From the NCBI GenBank assembly GCA_021234155.1, contig JAJEKV010000010.1, positions 21,290,833 to 21,354,832 on the forward strand: a DNA stretch of 64,000 nucleotides, in the 5' to 3' direction. The notes under the pieces are model-generated. The model was not told the DNA's origin. It did not search any database and saw only the letters and a list, made by a program, of their open reading frames with translations. This DNA is from Isoetes taiwanensis (lineage: Eukaryota; Streptophyta; Lycopodiopsida; Isoetales; Isoetaceae). The translations under genes were made by a program, and so were the position numbers. How positions within the stretch are numbered: position 1 is the stretch's first letter; each line of letters opens with the position of its first letter. This document shows positions 46,940 to 57,880 of the stretch, one piece after another.

Positions 46940-47456
46940 CTTCATTCGTTATCAGCAGCTAGCCAGTGGAGGTGTGGGAACGCTTCCTCTGCATCAAACA
47001 TGCAATTAGTTACATCCAGAAAAAAAGAAAAATCGTGAAGCAAGAGGCGCGGATGGCCGACCTTGACGCCGGTCCGCTTAGTTCGGCGGTGGAAGGGTCT
47101 TTGCAAAGAAGTAACCGGAAACACGAAGTCGCCATCTTCTGGTTCATCGAACTCAAACGCCCTTGGAACATCCACATGCGATGACGCTTACCCGTTGAAT
47201 GAAGAGATGCAAACAAATTCTTGGCCCAATCACCGTCACATTCTTCGTGACCAGGAATTCTGGAACCCCTAGAAACTTTAACTCGAATTTTCGAGCCATT
47301 GGATTTCCTCAAAGGCACCCTCACGCAGTCGCAGCCCTCTTGCCTCGGTATGGCGGCGAAAAACCGGCGGGACCTCCGGCAAATAACCCACTTCGAAGAT
47401 TTATCCCGCAGCTCTCGAGCCCGCACCGTGGAAATTATCCAAGAAACGAAGATCAA
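46940..47456 (-). CDS. Unknown MULE-internal ORF, minus-strand copy
   Basis: Minus-strand translation contains AAIPRQEGCDCVRVPLRKSN, SRIPGHEECDGDWAKNLFAS and, in the next frame after a probable intron or frameshift near 47170, RAFEFDEPEDGDFVFPVTSL. These match the plus-strand ORF at 45245-45715 in order and spacing, so the element carries this unknown gene as an inverted pair about 1.2 kb apart. The tail (46966-47040) is Lys/Arg-rich. No catalytic motif is recognised. Confidence 0.45.
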
Positions 47457-47744
47457 TCATGAGAAACCCGTCCCTCTATAACAATTGGTGGACAACCCGC
47501 CATTCCTACAAGCCCAACCCGATGTTAGAGCGGCGAAGAGCGGACAAAGAAATTCCTTTACCGAACCACGTGAAAGAAGGAGAACTTCCTTACCGAACCA
47601 CGAGAAACCACAGAACTATCGCAAAGGATATGGCGCCTAACAATCGGATCGAAGCGCCGGAGCTGGAGCTAAGCACCTAAACCAAAACATATGATTGAAT
47701 TGGAAGCGCCAGAAGCTTGTCCGTCGGGGCTCTGAGAAATTCCC

Positions 47745-48165
47745 CCCAACGGAATCACCGACTAGGCTAAATTCGTTGTCAGTCTAGGGGCCAACGTGGC
47801 ACCCAGACACTCGTCGACGTCACGTCACTTCAGTTTGGCACGAATCCATGCAGTGAAGTACTAAATTACATTTGTCAGTGTAGGGGCCTTGGTATTCATT
47901 ACGTACGTCGCTCCACGTCACCGACTTGTGATTCCACGGAAAGGAATAACGCAAATGTGATTCCACGGTATAGAATAACGTACGAGTGATTCAACGGAGT
48001 TGAATCATGAAAGTGTGATTCCACGGAATGGACTCACCATGGTGTTGTGATTCCACGGTTTGGAATCAACGTGGGGGTGATTCCACGGAGTTGAATCACG
48101 TAAGTGTGATTCCACGGAAGGGCATCACCATGATGTGATTCCGCGGGGAGGAATCGAGCATGCAA
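47745..48165. repeat. Palindrome block next to the Ulp1 gene
   Basis: Units of GTGATTCCACGG(N)4-8GGAATCA type between 47925 and 48160, at about 30-bp spacing (for example 47930, 47958, 47987, 48016). It lies just beyond the 3' end of the minus-strand protease gene. 47457-47744 has only short open frames without recognisable content. Confidence 0.85.
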
Positions 48166-48227
48166 CTCAAATTCAAATTCAAAAAAGTTCCCGCTCCAAA
48201 ATCTTTCAATTTCAAATTCAAAAAACT

Positions 48228-50728
48228 TCATCCGATCATATACAGTGGTAACGGAATTAGAACCAGCAAAGCTGGGAATTTTCGCTCTTTGTTCAATAGC
48301 AAGGTTGAAATCATGGGCCATTTTTTTCCTCGACGGGTAACCAAGCCACCCTCCTCGGTCCAATCTCCCCGGGGTAGATGAAATGTGCTTTTCCTTTGCT
48401 GGACGCAGTCAAATAACTTCTGTAGCATGACAGCAAATGTCGACCTTGTCATGTCGATTTCCCTCCGCCCAAACCATTTGGATGTGTCAATGACCTGCAA
48501 GCAGCACCAGAAGTTTAGAATGAAACATCACGAAATGAAGTAAAAATTGCATACATAACACTCACAGAATGATCTTTCGAGTTGCAAATGTCCAGCAAGA
48601 ACCTCTTCACAAAACAAATTGTGTATATCCCACAATCCTGGGTGTTCTCTTGCTGGGGCACATTCAAAGGGATACAGGGGGCATTGTGAAGGCTTGTGGA
48701 TTCAAAATTCCATCTCTTCATAATGTCTGCTATGAAACTGAGCACAAACATAGCAATCAGGGAAGGCAAATTCGATAGGAAAGCTGTAAAATTCATCTTA
48801 CAAGGTCGCGAAAGATCTTAAATTGGAGTGCATGGGCGCCATTGAATCCAGATGCAGCACCACAGGGCACGGGGTTTGAAGCCTCCTGCTTGCCTCTTCG
48901 TTGGATACCAATATAAACAGGCTCCAGTGGTTGCTGCAAAACAAGTTTATGAAATCGAATTGCCTACCTGTTAACTTGAAATCGAATTGTATACCCGCTC
49001 ATTCATCGAAGTAGTAGAAACCGACATTTTGCATCCGCCAATTCTGCCTGCTAAAAGGTTTGGGTGGGATTAGATTACTGAAAATTTCATAGGCACCTGA
49101 CTGACCCTCCAAAGAGTTTTGCAAGAAGAGGCCGAAGGCCGCGGGATGGATGAAAACATGCTGGCACCTCTTATTCTGGGGGATGGCATGAATTAAGGCT
49201 CTGTGAAGGGCATTCTACAGTCAGTGAATGATATTGTCAAACCAAACGAAAAATCAGCTTTCAACTTACAGAAGATAGGCACCAACGCATTCCTCGTTGA
49301 TTCTGCAGTCCACATCGTCTTCTACACCGGCAATCGTCATGAAAACACGGGCAAAATTGGCATAGATCCGAAATTCGATCTTTGTCACATTTTTTCCCTA
49401 CTCAATTGTCGTCTTTGCAGATTGTTAGTGGATACTTGAATGTAAAATTACAGGTCCAATTCCTGGAAACAAGGCCTGTTTGGTAAGCAAAAACAGAATC
49501 AAAAAATGTGGCCTCCAGTCTATGCATCATGGGAATGTCAATAATTGTCCCCTCCTCTTCCGACGAAGTGGAGGGGTCGGGAAGACCTGCTGTTTGAATA
49601 GCATCGCGCAGACCCTGAATGTAGCTGGACGTCTCAAAAACAATGTGATTAGGAGCTATGCAATCTTCTGTTTTATTTGCACCCCTCTTTTTCCTGGGTG
49701 TTTTCGGAAGCCTGCTGACCGGGACCGGGAGCTTGCATGCTCTTTTGGGAGGGGGGGACGGAAATTCCCCCTCTGCTTGTGCAGCTTCCATACTGAAATC
49801 ATCTCGGTCGACCTGTTCCTGCTCTCCAGCCAAAGACATGTCGGCCCTCAACTCTTCAACAGTAACATTGAACCTTCTAGCAATGTTATTTCTTATTGCT
49901 GCCCTCTTCTGTTCCTCCAAACTCTCCTCCACCATCCGCCTTATCTCCACCTGCTGCATGACCCAAGCAGCCTTGTTTGCCGGTTTGAGAATCCCATGCT
50001 CTATTTGCTCCTCTGCCATGGCTTCGGCCCTACGCCTGGCCCTTGCCAAAATCCGTCTCAGATTGTGTTGCCACAGGTAATCCTCATCTACACTCCCGCT
50101 GCCTTTCACCAATTCAAAATCCCTCTTCTTCTTCGCTAACTTCGGGGGCATTGGGTTTCCTTCCCCGAATTGTTGGCTTTGCAGGCTTGTAATCCCCGCC
50201 CATGTTGTGCTTGGCTAATCTGTGGATTTCCAAATCCCACTTCTTGGAGTAACTTCGATCACAGTTGTCGAATTGGCAGTGCCACCGACCATCACCCGCA
50301 TCGAATTTCCAGTTGGGAATATCTGCCATGTTTCCGGGATTCTCCCAGGGAGCGTTTTCTATGGCATCGCTGCATAAATCCAGATTAAGACTCTATGTCA
50401 AGCGCTTCTTTGCAATCAACATCCTCTTGAGGCACGGAACAGACATTTCATGGCATCCGCAACCCCCAAATATTTGGGAAAAAACGAGGAGCTTGAGCAA
50501 TGAGCTTAGCACGAACAGAATCCGGAGAATCCGGTTGCGGCTCCAAACCTGCGCCTGCAGCTGTCCCAAAACCATGAACTGCAAAAGCCTTACCGGGAGG
50601 GGAGTCCACCTCCGAATCAATAGGCTCTTCTTGCAAGGGATTGTTCACAGGGAACACAAAGGCCGAATTTGCATCGGATTCAACCTGGAAGTTCTCGCCC
50701 TGCGAGGTTTCAAGACTCTGCGCCATCT
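48228..50728 (-). CDS. C2H2 zinc-finger / Ulp1-like cysteine protease gene of the MULE
   Basis: Minus-strand multi-exon gene. N-terminal part: MAQSLETSQGENFQVESDAN (start near 50728) to about 50450. A C2H2 finger follows at about 50130-50329 (HCQFDNCDRSYSKKWDLEIH, then RLAKH). A coiled, Arg/Glu-rich region with a basic PPPKRACKLP stretch spans 49450-50151. The Ulp1 (C48) domain: QHVFIHPAAFGLFL and RQNWRMQNVGFYYF (about 49000-49200), catalytic NHWSLFILVSN and the Asp in VVLHLDSMAP (about 48830-48950), then Gln and Cys in QQENTQDCGIYTICFVKRF (48560-48660). The C-terminal exon is VIDTSKWFGRREIDMTR (48228-48495). His, Asp, Gln and Cys of the triad and oxyanion hole are all present. SUMO-protease activity is inferred. 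Exon borders are only partly fixed. Confidence 0.75.
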
Positions 50729-51114
50729 GGAAACGGATTGAAGCGACAAAAACACAAGAACAGACGCTAGAAGGAACGGGGGCGCCGGGAAGAACGGAGC
50801 TGTGAGAAATCGTATGTTGGACGCTAACAGAAAAGGGGGCGCCGCCGGAACGAACCTCCGAGAAAACAAATGTTTCGAAAGAGAGAAAGGGAAATTTCGG
50901 GGTGATTCCTTCGGATGGGCGCAGTTCATGCAGGGCTTGACGTGGAGGACGATGATACGCGGAGCCGGCTTCAATCATGACAAATGTCAGGGTTTATGAG
51001 TCGCCAGAATTCAAAATATCCGTAGGACAGAATTAAAATAGCCAAAATATCCACGACATATCGAGCGGTCAGGATGCGTCACGACAAATCGAGCGGTAGG
51101 GATGCGTCGCCCAT

Positions 51115-51890
51115 TGGCAGTGATTCCGTCGAATGGAAAATCAAAACACTGTGATTCCATCCCCCGGAATCTTCATGTCGTGATTCCACGGAGTTGAATA
51201 TCACAGAATGTGATTCCATCTAGCAGAATCGCGTTCACGTGATTCCTTCTGTTGGAATCAGAATTTGGTGATTCCACGGAGTTGAATATCACAGAATGTG
51301 ATTCCATCTAGCAGAATCGCGTTCACGTGATTCCTTCTGTTGGAATCAGAATTTGGTGATTCCACGGAGTTGAATATCACAGAATGTGATTCCATCTAGC
51401 AGAATCGCGTTCACGTGATTCCTTCTGTTGGAATCAGAATTTGGTGATTCCGCGTTGCAGTATCCTACGGTTGTGATTCTGTCGAATGGGGAATCAAAAA
51501 ACTGTGATTCCTTCCCCAGGAATCTCTATGTGGTGATTCCGCCACGTTGGATAACACAGAATGTGATTCCATCTGGCAGGATCGCGTCATAGTGATTCCT
51601 TCTAGTGGAATCTGGATTTGGTTATTCCGCGGCGTGGTATCCTAAGGTCGTGATTCCTTCTAGTGGAATACAAGAGTTGTGATTCTATCCGAAGGTTTCT
51701 ACCCGTGGTGATTCCGCCGGAAGGTTTCGTAACCGACGGCCAGGATAGAGCCGGCTGACCGACGGCTGGGATGCGTCAGATGCTGCACGTGGCGTTGTCA
51801 TTGTACGGTTACGGGGTCGCCAGAACGGACCCCGTTTCCCGGGGCTCGTGATTCTGCGTCAAGGAATATCTTGCGATGGAATCACAATAA
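51115..51890. repeat. Right subterminal palindrome array
   Basis: About 20-25 GTGATTCC(N)GGAATCA units lead into the right terminal repeat, mirroring the left array. A block at 51181-51444 is three exact 88-bp copies, each containing three units (TGATTCCACGGAGTTGAATA and so on). 50729-51114 contains only the promoter-side flank of the protease gene. Confidence 0.9.
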
Positions 51891-52559
51891 CCGGGGTAAA
51901 AATATTTCGACGCCAACTTATCCGGCTCACTTCGGAGAAAGAATTGTTTAAGATATAACTAACATATGTTCTACTCATATCAACATAATGTAGGTTCTAT
52001 ATGCAAGCACGTGTATTGTCCATGATTATTCAAATAAAAAAAAGAATGATATTGACTTCTATGATGTGACAACATTTCCATGAGGGATAAAAGCAAGGTT
52101 CACTCAAAATATTGGTAAACATTTATACATGATTTGAGTACTATATATATTAGAAAATTGCCCATTTTAGATGAATACCTAGCACAAAAAAATAAACATT
52201 CTGAAATTACGCCCTACAATAGGCCAAATTTTTATCCCAAAATTCTTTGTCGATCTCCTATTGTTTTCCTTCTCCCTTGCTAAGTGGCATCACCAGCCAG
52301 GAAGCGACCAAAAAAGCAGAAAAACAAGCAAATCTCAGGGTTCCAGTTTTCTCAGTAAGGAATTTTAACAAGCAAGAAATTTCTTGGGCGGTCGCCAAGA
52401 AGAGTGTTTACCTCTTCCATAATGTTGGCAAATGGTTTACAAGTTCTTTGTTTTTTTTTTGGGGGGGGGTGGGGGGGGAGAGATTAATTCAAAAATAAGG
52501 GTTTTTTGTGCATGTTGAACTATTGAGAGTTCATATAAATACAAGTTAATCGATCCTAT

Positions 52560-53770
52560 GGCACATGTTCTGATTTGTGCATGTTCCAGTTTTCTAAGAG
52601 TTTATGAATATTCTCCCTTACATTTCCTTAGATTTTATGAGATTCCATTAGATTCTAGCCAAAAGTTACTATTGTTAGGGACTTTTCAAAAGCTACTATT
52701 CTTAGCAACTTCTATTTTATCCCCTTAGATTCCCTTGGATTCAATGAAGGTAACCTTAGATTCTCTAAGATTACCTTACATTCCATTAGATTTTATGAGA
52801 TTTCCTAATATTCCCCTAGGTTTATGAGGTTTCCTCGGATTTTATGAAGATTCCCTTCCATTCTATTAGATTCCACTAAAAAATTATTATTTTTAATGGA
52901 CTTCTCAATATTTACTACGAGTTGAGGGTGCTTATCCATGTTAGTAGACTAGTCAAAGCTCATGCTAGAACTTTCTAAAATAATCCCTTAGATTTTATGA
53001 CATTCTATTAGATTCCCTTAGATTCTAGCAAGAAGTTATTATTTTAGGAACTTTTCAAAATGTACTATTCTTAGCAACTTCTATTTTAGGTTGAGGTGCT
53101 TATCCATGCTAGCTGACCAGTCAAAGCTCAATCTCGGACTTTCTAGAACATTCCCTTAGATTTTATGACATTCCATTAGATTCCCTTACATTCTAGCAAA
53201 AAATTACTATTGTTAGAAACTTTTCAAAATTTACTATTGTTAACAACTTTTATTTTATGATATTACATCAGATTCCCTTGGATTCTAGCAAAAAACTACT
53301 ATTTTTAAGAACTTTTCAAAATATACTACTCTTAGCAACTTCTATTTTAGGTTGAGGTGCTTATCCATGCTAGTTGACCAATCAAAGCTCATTCTAGAAC
53401 TTTCTAGAACAGTTCCTTACATTTTATGACATTCAATTAGATTCCTTAGATTCCAACAAAAAGTTATTATTTTTAGAAGCTTTTAAAAATCCATTTTAGG
53501 TTGAGGTGCTTATCCATGCTGACTAATCAAAGCTCATTCTCGAACTTTCTAGAACATTCCCTTAGATTCCTTTATATTCTAGCAAAAAGTTACTATTTTT
53601 AGAAACTTTTCAAAATTTACTATTCTTAGCAACTTTTATTCTAGGTTGAGGTGCTTATCAATGATAAATGACCAGTCAAAGCTCATTCTTAAACTTCTAG
53701 AAAATTCTAGAATAGTTTAGAACACTCTAGAACTATCTAGAATATTTTAGACCTTTCTAGAAAATTGTAG
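52560..53770. repeat. Low-complexity CCTTAGATTC / TTCTAGAA region, inverted relative of 34.1-34.6 kb
   Basis: Variants of CATTAGATTCCCTTAGATTC alternate with a longer unit, GGTTGAGGTGCTTATCCATG plus GACCAGTCAAAGCTCATTCT, that recurs at about 53090, 53350, 53500 and 53645. It ends in TTCTAGAA-type repeats (53690-53770). Read as complement it matches 34110-34700, including the GCACATGTTC/GAACATGC edge. 51923-52559 has a poly-T/poly-G stretch near 52449-52480 and no gene. Confidence 0.8.
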
Positions 53771-53804
53771 CCTTAAGGATAATAAAAAAAAACAATATAT
53801 GACG

Positions 53805-53915
53805 TGATCGATGCCTGCCCCCTTAGTGGTTGGCATGGGGGGGTTTGGAGGGGTTCAACCCTATGGGGCAAGGTTTTGATTCTCACTTATGTGGGATTTT
53901 TTTTATACTGAGGAT
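53805..53915 (+). mobile_element. tRNA-like (SINE head) segment, plus strand
   Basis: CCTTAGTGGTTGGCATGGGG (A-box-like), a G-rich part and GGTTTTGATTCTCAC (B-box-like), then a T-rich end. It is the opposite-orientation relative of 33965-34055. Both sit at the same end of the AGATTC low-complexity block, so head and block form one repeat unit. 53916-54487 shows no gene I can support. Confidence 0.5.
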
Positions 53916-54487
53916 GAAATGACCAAGAAATTAGACATAGAAGCCAAGACCTGAATGCCTTATTATTTCATTGCTTTTCAATTGTAGTTAATCCTTTTGA
54001 TGCCTGATTATTTCATCGCTTTTCACTATGCTTTCGCTGGAAAGCCAAAGCAAAAGCCGAATCCGACTATCCCGAGCCGACACGTTAGCTACCTCGCCTT
54101 CACTTCCCATGTTTCAGACGTCTATTGCTGCCATTGCTTTTCACTATTCTTTGGCTGGATTTCAGAAGCAACCATCATCCAATTAATTTGGGATTATGTC
54201 AACTCCAAAATCACGCCAACCTCCTGTTGTCGTCTAGGGGGTTTTTGTTTTTTTTAATCTGTTTTTTTTTTTAATTATTTTTGAACTTCATAAATAACAT
54301 AAGGTTGCAGTTCCCATGTGTCGTTTCAGATGCGAATTGAAATATGCAAAAATGAAAGGCAAGTTGCCAAGACAGATGACACCAAAATTGAAGAGCATTG
54401 AGATGAAAATAATAGGTTTGATAATAACATATTACATTATTTGCGAGGCAATTGGAGACCCGAAATTATGGATACATGACACAAATA

Positions 54488-55137
54488 TCATGCAAAAATA
54501 TCATATATTCCAATAAAACATGAAGGGATCAATCTATGTTTTTCCACGTATTTAACAAGGTGTGGTTCCATGTCAGCCGTTCTATCTAGTTCTGGGTGTG
54601 AATATAATACTTCACGCACTGTCGTCCCCATAGCCAAATTATTCATAATAGATATAAACTTCACCAGAAAATCATCTGTCGCAAAATTTTTTGGATCACA
54701 AGATGGTGGATTCAGGGCCTGCGTTTGATTGTAGAAGCATTTTAGAACATCATCATCTACTATGATTATAGCATCATTATTCTCGATACCAAGTTTATCC
54801 ATCATGTTACTCAAGTGTTTAATGAAGATAGGCTTGCCTGTTAGATCCTTGAGATTAGTGAACTTCACACATTTGTGTTGATCCCAAAAGGTCAATCAAT
54901 GTCTACCCATTTCCCCCAGTGCCTCCACAGTATCCTTGATTTTTCGGAGTTCCATGGATGACCAAATACCAACTCGAAATAACATAAATGCCTCATCTAG
55001 CATCTCCGTTAAGTGTGGCCGCGGATAGATCCACTTGGAATTTGATTCTACTAGTGTCTGGTGAAACTGATCTCTAGCCACTTTATTTTTCGGAAAAGTC
55101 TTACAAAGAACTCCGTTTAGGTCGAACACCACAACCT
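54488..55137 (-). other. FCP1/HAD-like domain of copy 2
   Basis: After an acceptor in TTGCGTATCTAAG the frame reads KKVVVFDLNGVLCKTFPKNK, WIYPRPHLTEMLDEAFMLFR, VGIWSSMELRKIKDTVEALG; then an in-frame TGA; then TFWDQHKCVKFTNLKDLTGK and IENNDAIIIVDDDVLKCFYN, NPPSCDPKNFATDDFLVKFI. It is a better FCP1-homology match than copy 1 (first motif, W-P-R-P-h-L, WSS, QxxC, K-D-L, VDDD). Again DLNGV replaces DxDx(T/V), so the absent second Asp is shared by both copies and probably old. Confidence 0.7.
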
Positions 55138-55232
55138 TCTTAGATACGCAAGGAGCTAAATATCAAACATGTATTTGGTCATCAAGATATGATTAACATG
55201 CACACCCTTATATTATACATTGCAACATACAA

Positions 55233-55368
55233 AAGCGCCAGGCGTGATCTGAGTTAGGCTTAACTAAATCGCGCTCGGCGTGATTTAGTCTGACAATGAA
55301 ATGTATTCAAAGCACGCTTGGCGTGATTTAATTAAAACTGAAGATAAATTAAATCACACATGGCGCGA
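55233..55368. repeat. Four palindromes in the intron before the FCP1-like exon of copy 2
   Basis: 55233-55247 (AAGCGC-CAG-GCGTGA), 55269-55283 (TCGCGC-TCG-GCGTGA), 55312-55326 (GCACGC-TTG-GCGTGA) and 55354-55368 (TCACAC-ATG-GCGCGA). They are in the intron equivalent to 17405-17521 of copy 1, which has its own single palindrome. Spacing is about 36-43 bp. Confidence 0.85.
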
Positions 55369-55821
55369 TTTCATCTACAAGGCCATACCTATCATCTTCA
55401 GTTTCACTGTCGTCGTCGGCGTCATTCTTCCCTTCGCCACTCTTAATCTCCATGCTCTTCTGACTGTTAGAATTGCTATTTTCTATTAGTTCCTCTATGT
55501 TCTTCACAACTGACATTATTTTAGTGTTGATTTGGCAAACCTGGAAATCACTAGAGTGAAGGGGTTATCAATGACCCCTTCACTCTCGGTTGCCTTATCA
55601 ATTAGATCCCTGCTAACCTGTGAATTTATTGTATTGCATCACCCGCAAGGGAGGCAAGGATATCCCCCATGTTCTGCATTATCACATTATTTGAGCAGCC
55701 AGTTTAGCAGGCAGTTGCTCATTACTTTCCTTATCAGGCTACGGATTACTAGTTCCCTCACCAGAACCATCGTCCATCTTTGAGTTTGACAAGTCCACGA
55801 GGCTTTTGATTGCTGAAGATT

Positions 55822-56390
55822 TCAGGTTCCATAAGAGCCTTTAGGAGATTTGTTACGTACATGCATGAGAAATGGTTCAAGAAAGTCTTTTGCCTGCTCA
55901 TTACTCACAAAGAAGTGACATCTTCTAACACCCATAAGAGCCTCTCGGGCAATATAACCTCCAACATGAAGCTCCAAGCACGTTGTATCAATTGGAGCAA
56001 AAGCCGCGACGAGGTAAGCAGGCAAAGACAGGGGAAAACTATTTTTATTTAAGGGGCTCTTCTCCTTAGTTAGTAGCTCGTACTTGATTTCACCACTTAG
56101 GAGAGGGTCTCAATCCTCATCCCCTTCTGACTCATCATGTTCCTGATCCTGATCCTGATCCTGATCCTGATCCTGATCCTGATCCTGATCCTGATCCTGA
56201 TCCTGATCCTGATGATTGAATATAGTTGTTAAGTTTGGATCATCTAAAAGAAAACATTCCCATGCACTGCTATTGTCACCCTTGGCCGTAGCATTATCAT
56301 ATTCATCGTCTGACAGCATGGATATCATAATGAAGATCACATGTGCCATCTTCCTTGCTGTTCGCAGCTCATTATCCCTAACATCATATA
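55822..56390 (-). other. Second half of the methyltransferase-like domain of copy 2
   Basis: DNELRTARKMAHVIFIMISM aligns with copy 1 THGITMITYVIINKV. Later, KSPLNKNSFPLSLPAYLVAA, FAPIDTTCLELHVGGYIARE, ALMGVRRCHFFVSNEQAKDF aligns residue by residue with copy 1's VNKYRLSSNLAFYLVDTFV, GILVCDYFVNGRVGRKALAN, GRNVQGWVATEQQKEF. The glycine pair in ELHVGG stands where the F-x-G-x-G cofactor motif is expected. Within this half lies an expanded Asp-Gln repeat (56142-56213). Confidence 0.5.
56142..56213 (-). repeat. Hexanucleotide (GATCCT)n, encoding Asp-Gln repeats
   Basis: About twelve perfect GATCCT units, read on the minus strand as CAGGAT... giving a (Gln-Asp)n tract in the methyltransferase-like exon of copy 2, followed by EHDESEGDED. 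The frame is preserved across the expansion. Confidence 0.9.
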
Positions 56391-56514
56391 TCCCCCCCCT
56401 CCCCTTTTCGTAGCCAGAGACCCCTCAAACTTTGGAAGTCATGGCCACAGAAGATGGGCCAGCCTGGGAAACCCAAGGCGAGGGGCCGCACGCAAACGGT
56501 CCCAATCAGCCATC

Positions 56515-57880
56515 ATGGACAGGGGAGAGTCATCCTCCATGAAGAAGGAAGCTCGGGCTAAGGCTAAGACCCCCTCAGCGCGGCCAGCCCGGCCGGAAGG
56601 GATTGATTGCTCAGACCACGCAGGAACTCCTGCCTCGGCAGAGAATTGGAGCCACATCAAAGCGGGCGTGGAGGCTAACAGTGCCCGTATTGAGGCTAAC
56701 AGTGCCCGCCTGGTTGGCATGGCAGTGGAGATGGAGTCCTCGGCACCCCATGTGCTTAGAAGGCAACTGGTGGTCGAGAAGAACCACATCACAGGTCTGG
56801 AGACCCGCACACAGCAAGTAGAAGATGGCCTTGTCCTGGCACATTTCGAACGGCAACAGGCCAGGCAGGAGCTCGCTGACATGCGGGCCCGCCTAGACTC
56901 TGTGTTCATCACTCTGGACACCATGACACATGAGAGGGAGCGGGCAATGCATGAGACGATGGTCACGGTGTCTCGGCTTCAGTCAGAGGTTGAGGAAGCC
57001 ACCACCATGGCACGGGGAGCGCAGGCCATTATTACGCATGCCCGCATTACGCCTTCGGGTTCTTGAGTACGATCGAGGCAAAGAAGCCCGCCTCGACGTC
57101 TTTGCGGGGGCTCGAACGCCCTCGCTACTCGAGCCTTGAGCTCCGGGGGTTCGCGGGCAGCCATCCATAAACGGGGCAGGGGTCTCCCTACCGAGGTTAA
57201 GTAGTCAGGCTGCGGCCCGGTCTGGGCGGGGGAGATGGCCCAGCGGCGGCCCGAGCCACAAGAGCTGTGCTCCCCCACTTCCGCAGGCCGCCGAGGATGC
57301 GGCTCGGACCCGCTACCCGCCGCGGCCTCCCGCGCCCGGCAGCCAGGACCCGCGCCTGCTGCCCCCCACTCAAGCCACCCCACGCCATCCCGGCCACCAC
57401 CACCACCACCCGGCCTGAGCCCCGACCCTCGCCCACCTTTGACCCGCCAAGAGAACTCCAAGAGCCTGAGGGCGGAGAGGCCACAATCACGGTAGTCCGA
57501 GGCATGCGGAAGAGGAGGGGAGAGTCTGCGCCCACAACATCCGAACACATTCTCGATCGGATGACATTCCCATGGCGATTCACATTTCCGAGCAGCCCGC
57601 CATGGGGCTCGGCCCGGGTCGTGACCGCATTGTCATATTCGGCGGTTCGCGGATCGCGCGGGTCGCGTGATGCCATATTGCGCCCGAGGCAAGATCTTTG
57701 AAGGGACATCCACATCGTGGGCCGGGACCTCACACCCGCTTTACAGGAGGCACGAGCGGGGAGCTTGTCGGGGTCGAGGCATTAAGCCACCAAGGGGGTG
57801 CCGCGAGATTGGTTCGAGGCGGGATGCACATTTTACGCCCGACCACTGCTGCTGCGCCGGACCCCGCAGCCCCCAACCGG
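56515..57880 (+). pseudogene. LINE ORF1 (coiled-coil, RRM-like), frameshifted
   Basis: The first part is 56515-57066, starting MDRGESSSMKKEARAKAK, with a long heptad-like coiled coil (VEANSARIEANSARLVGMAV to MHETMVTVSRLQSEVEEATT). A Pro-rich linker follows (57240-57480, partly in other frames). Then comes ATITVVRGMRKRRGE and SEHILDRMTF, a further shift, and at 57700-57880 IHIVGRDLTPALQEAR then FEAGCTFYARPLLL. Coiled coil, RRM-like core and C-terminal domain is the usual ORF1 plan. Frameshifts at about 57066, 57600 and 57700 make it inactive as read. Confidence 0.6.

Larger units (their letters stand above)
40368..51913. mobile_element. Complete Mutator-like element (MULE), 11.5 kb
   Basis: The 66-bp terminal inverted repeats 40368-40433 and 51848-51913 match with about seven mismatches, including the perfect core AAATATTTTTACCCCGG. 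The 9-bp direct repeat CAACTTATC flanks them at 40359-40367 and 51914-51922. A 9-bp target duplication plus the transposase inside identify the Mutator superfamily. Contents: left palindrome array, plus-strand transposase, TA-rich tandem array, a second palindrome block, an inverted pair of unknown ORFs, a third palindrome block, a minus-strand C2H2/Ulp1 gene, and the right palindrome array. Carriage of a ULP-type protease recalls the Kaonashi (KI) type MULEs of plants. Frameshifts in the transposase suggest it is no longer autonomous. Confidence 0.92.

Noticed and set aside
49480-50139. Long plus-strand open frame of about 220 codons
   Set aside because: It lies opposite the coiled region of the minus-strand C2H2/Ulp1 gene, which has recognisable motifs; the plus-strand translation is a shadow.
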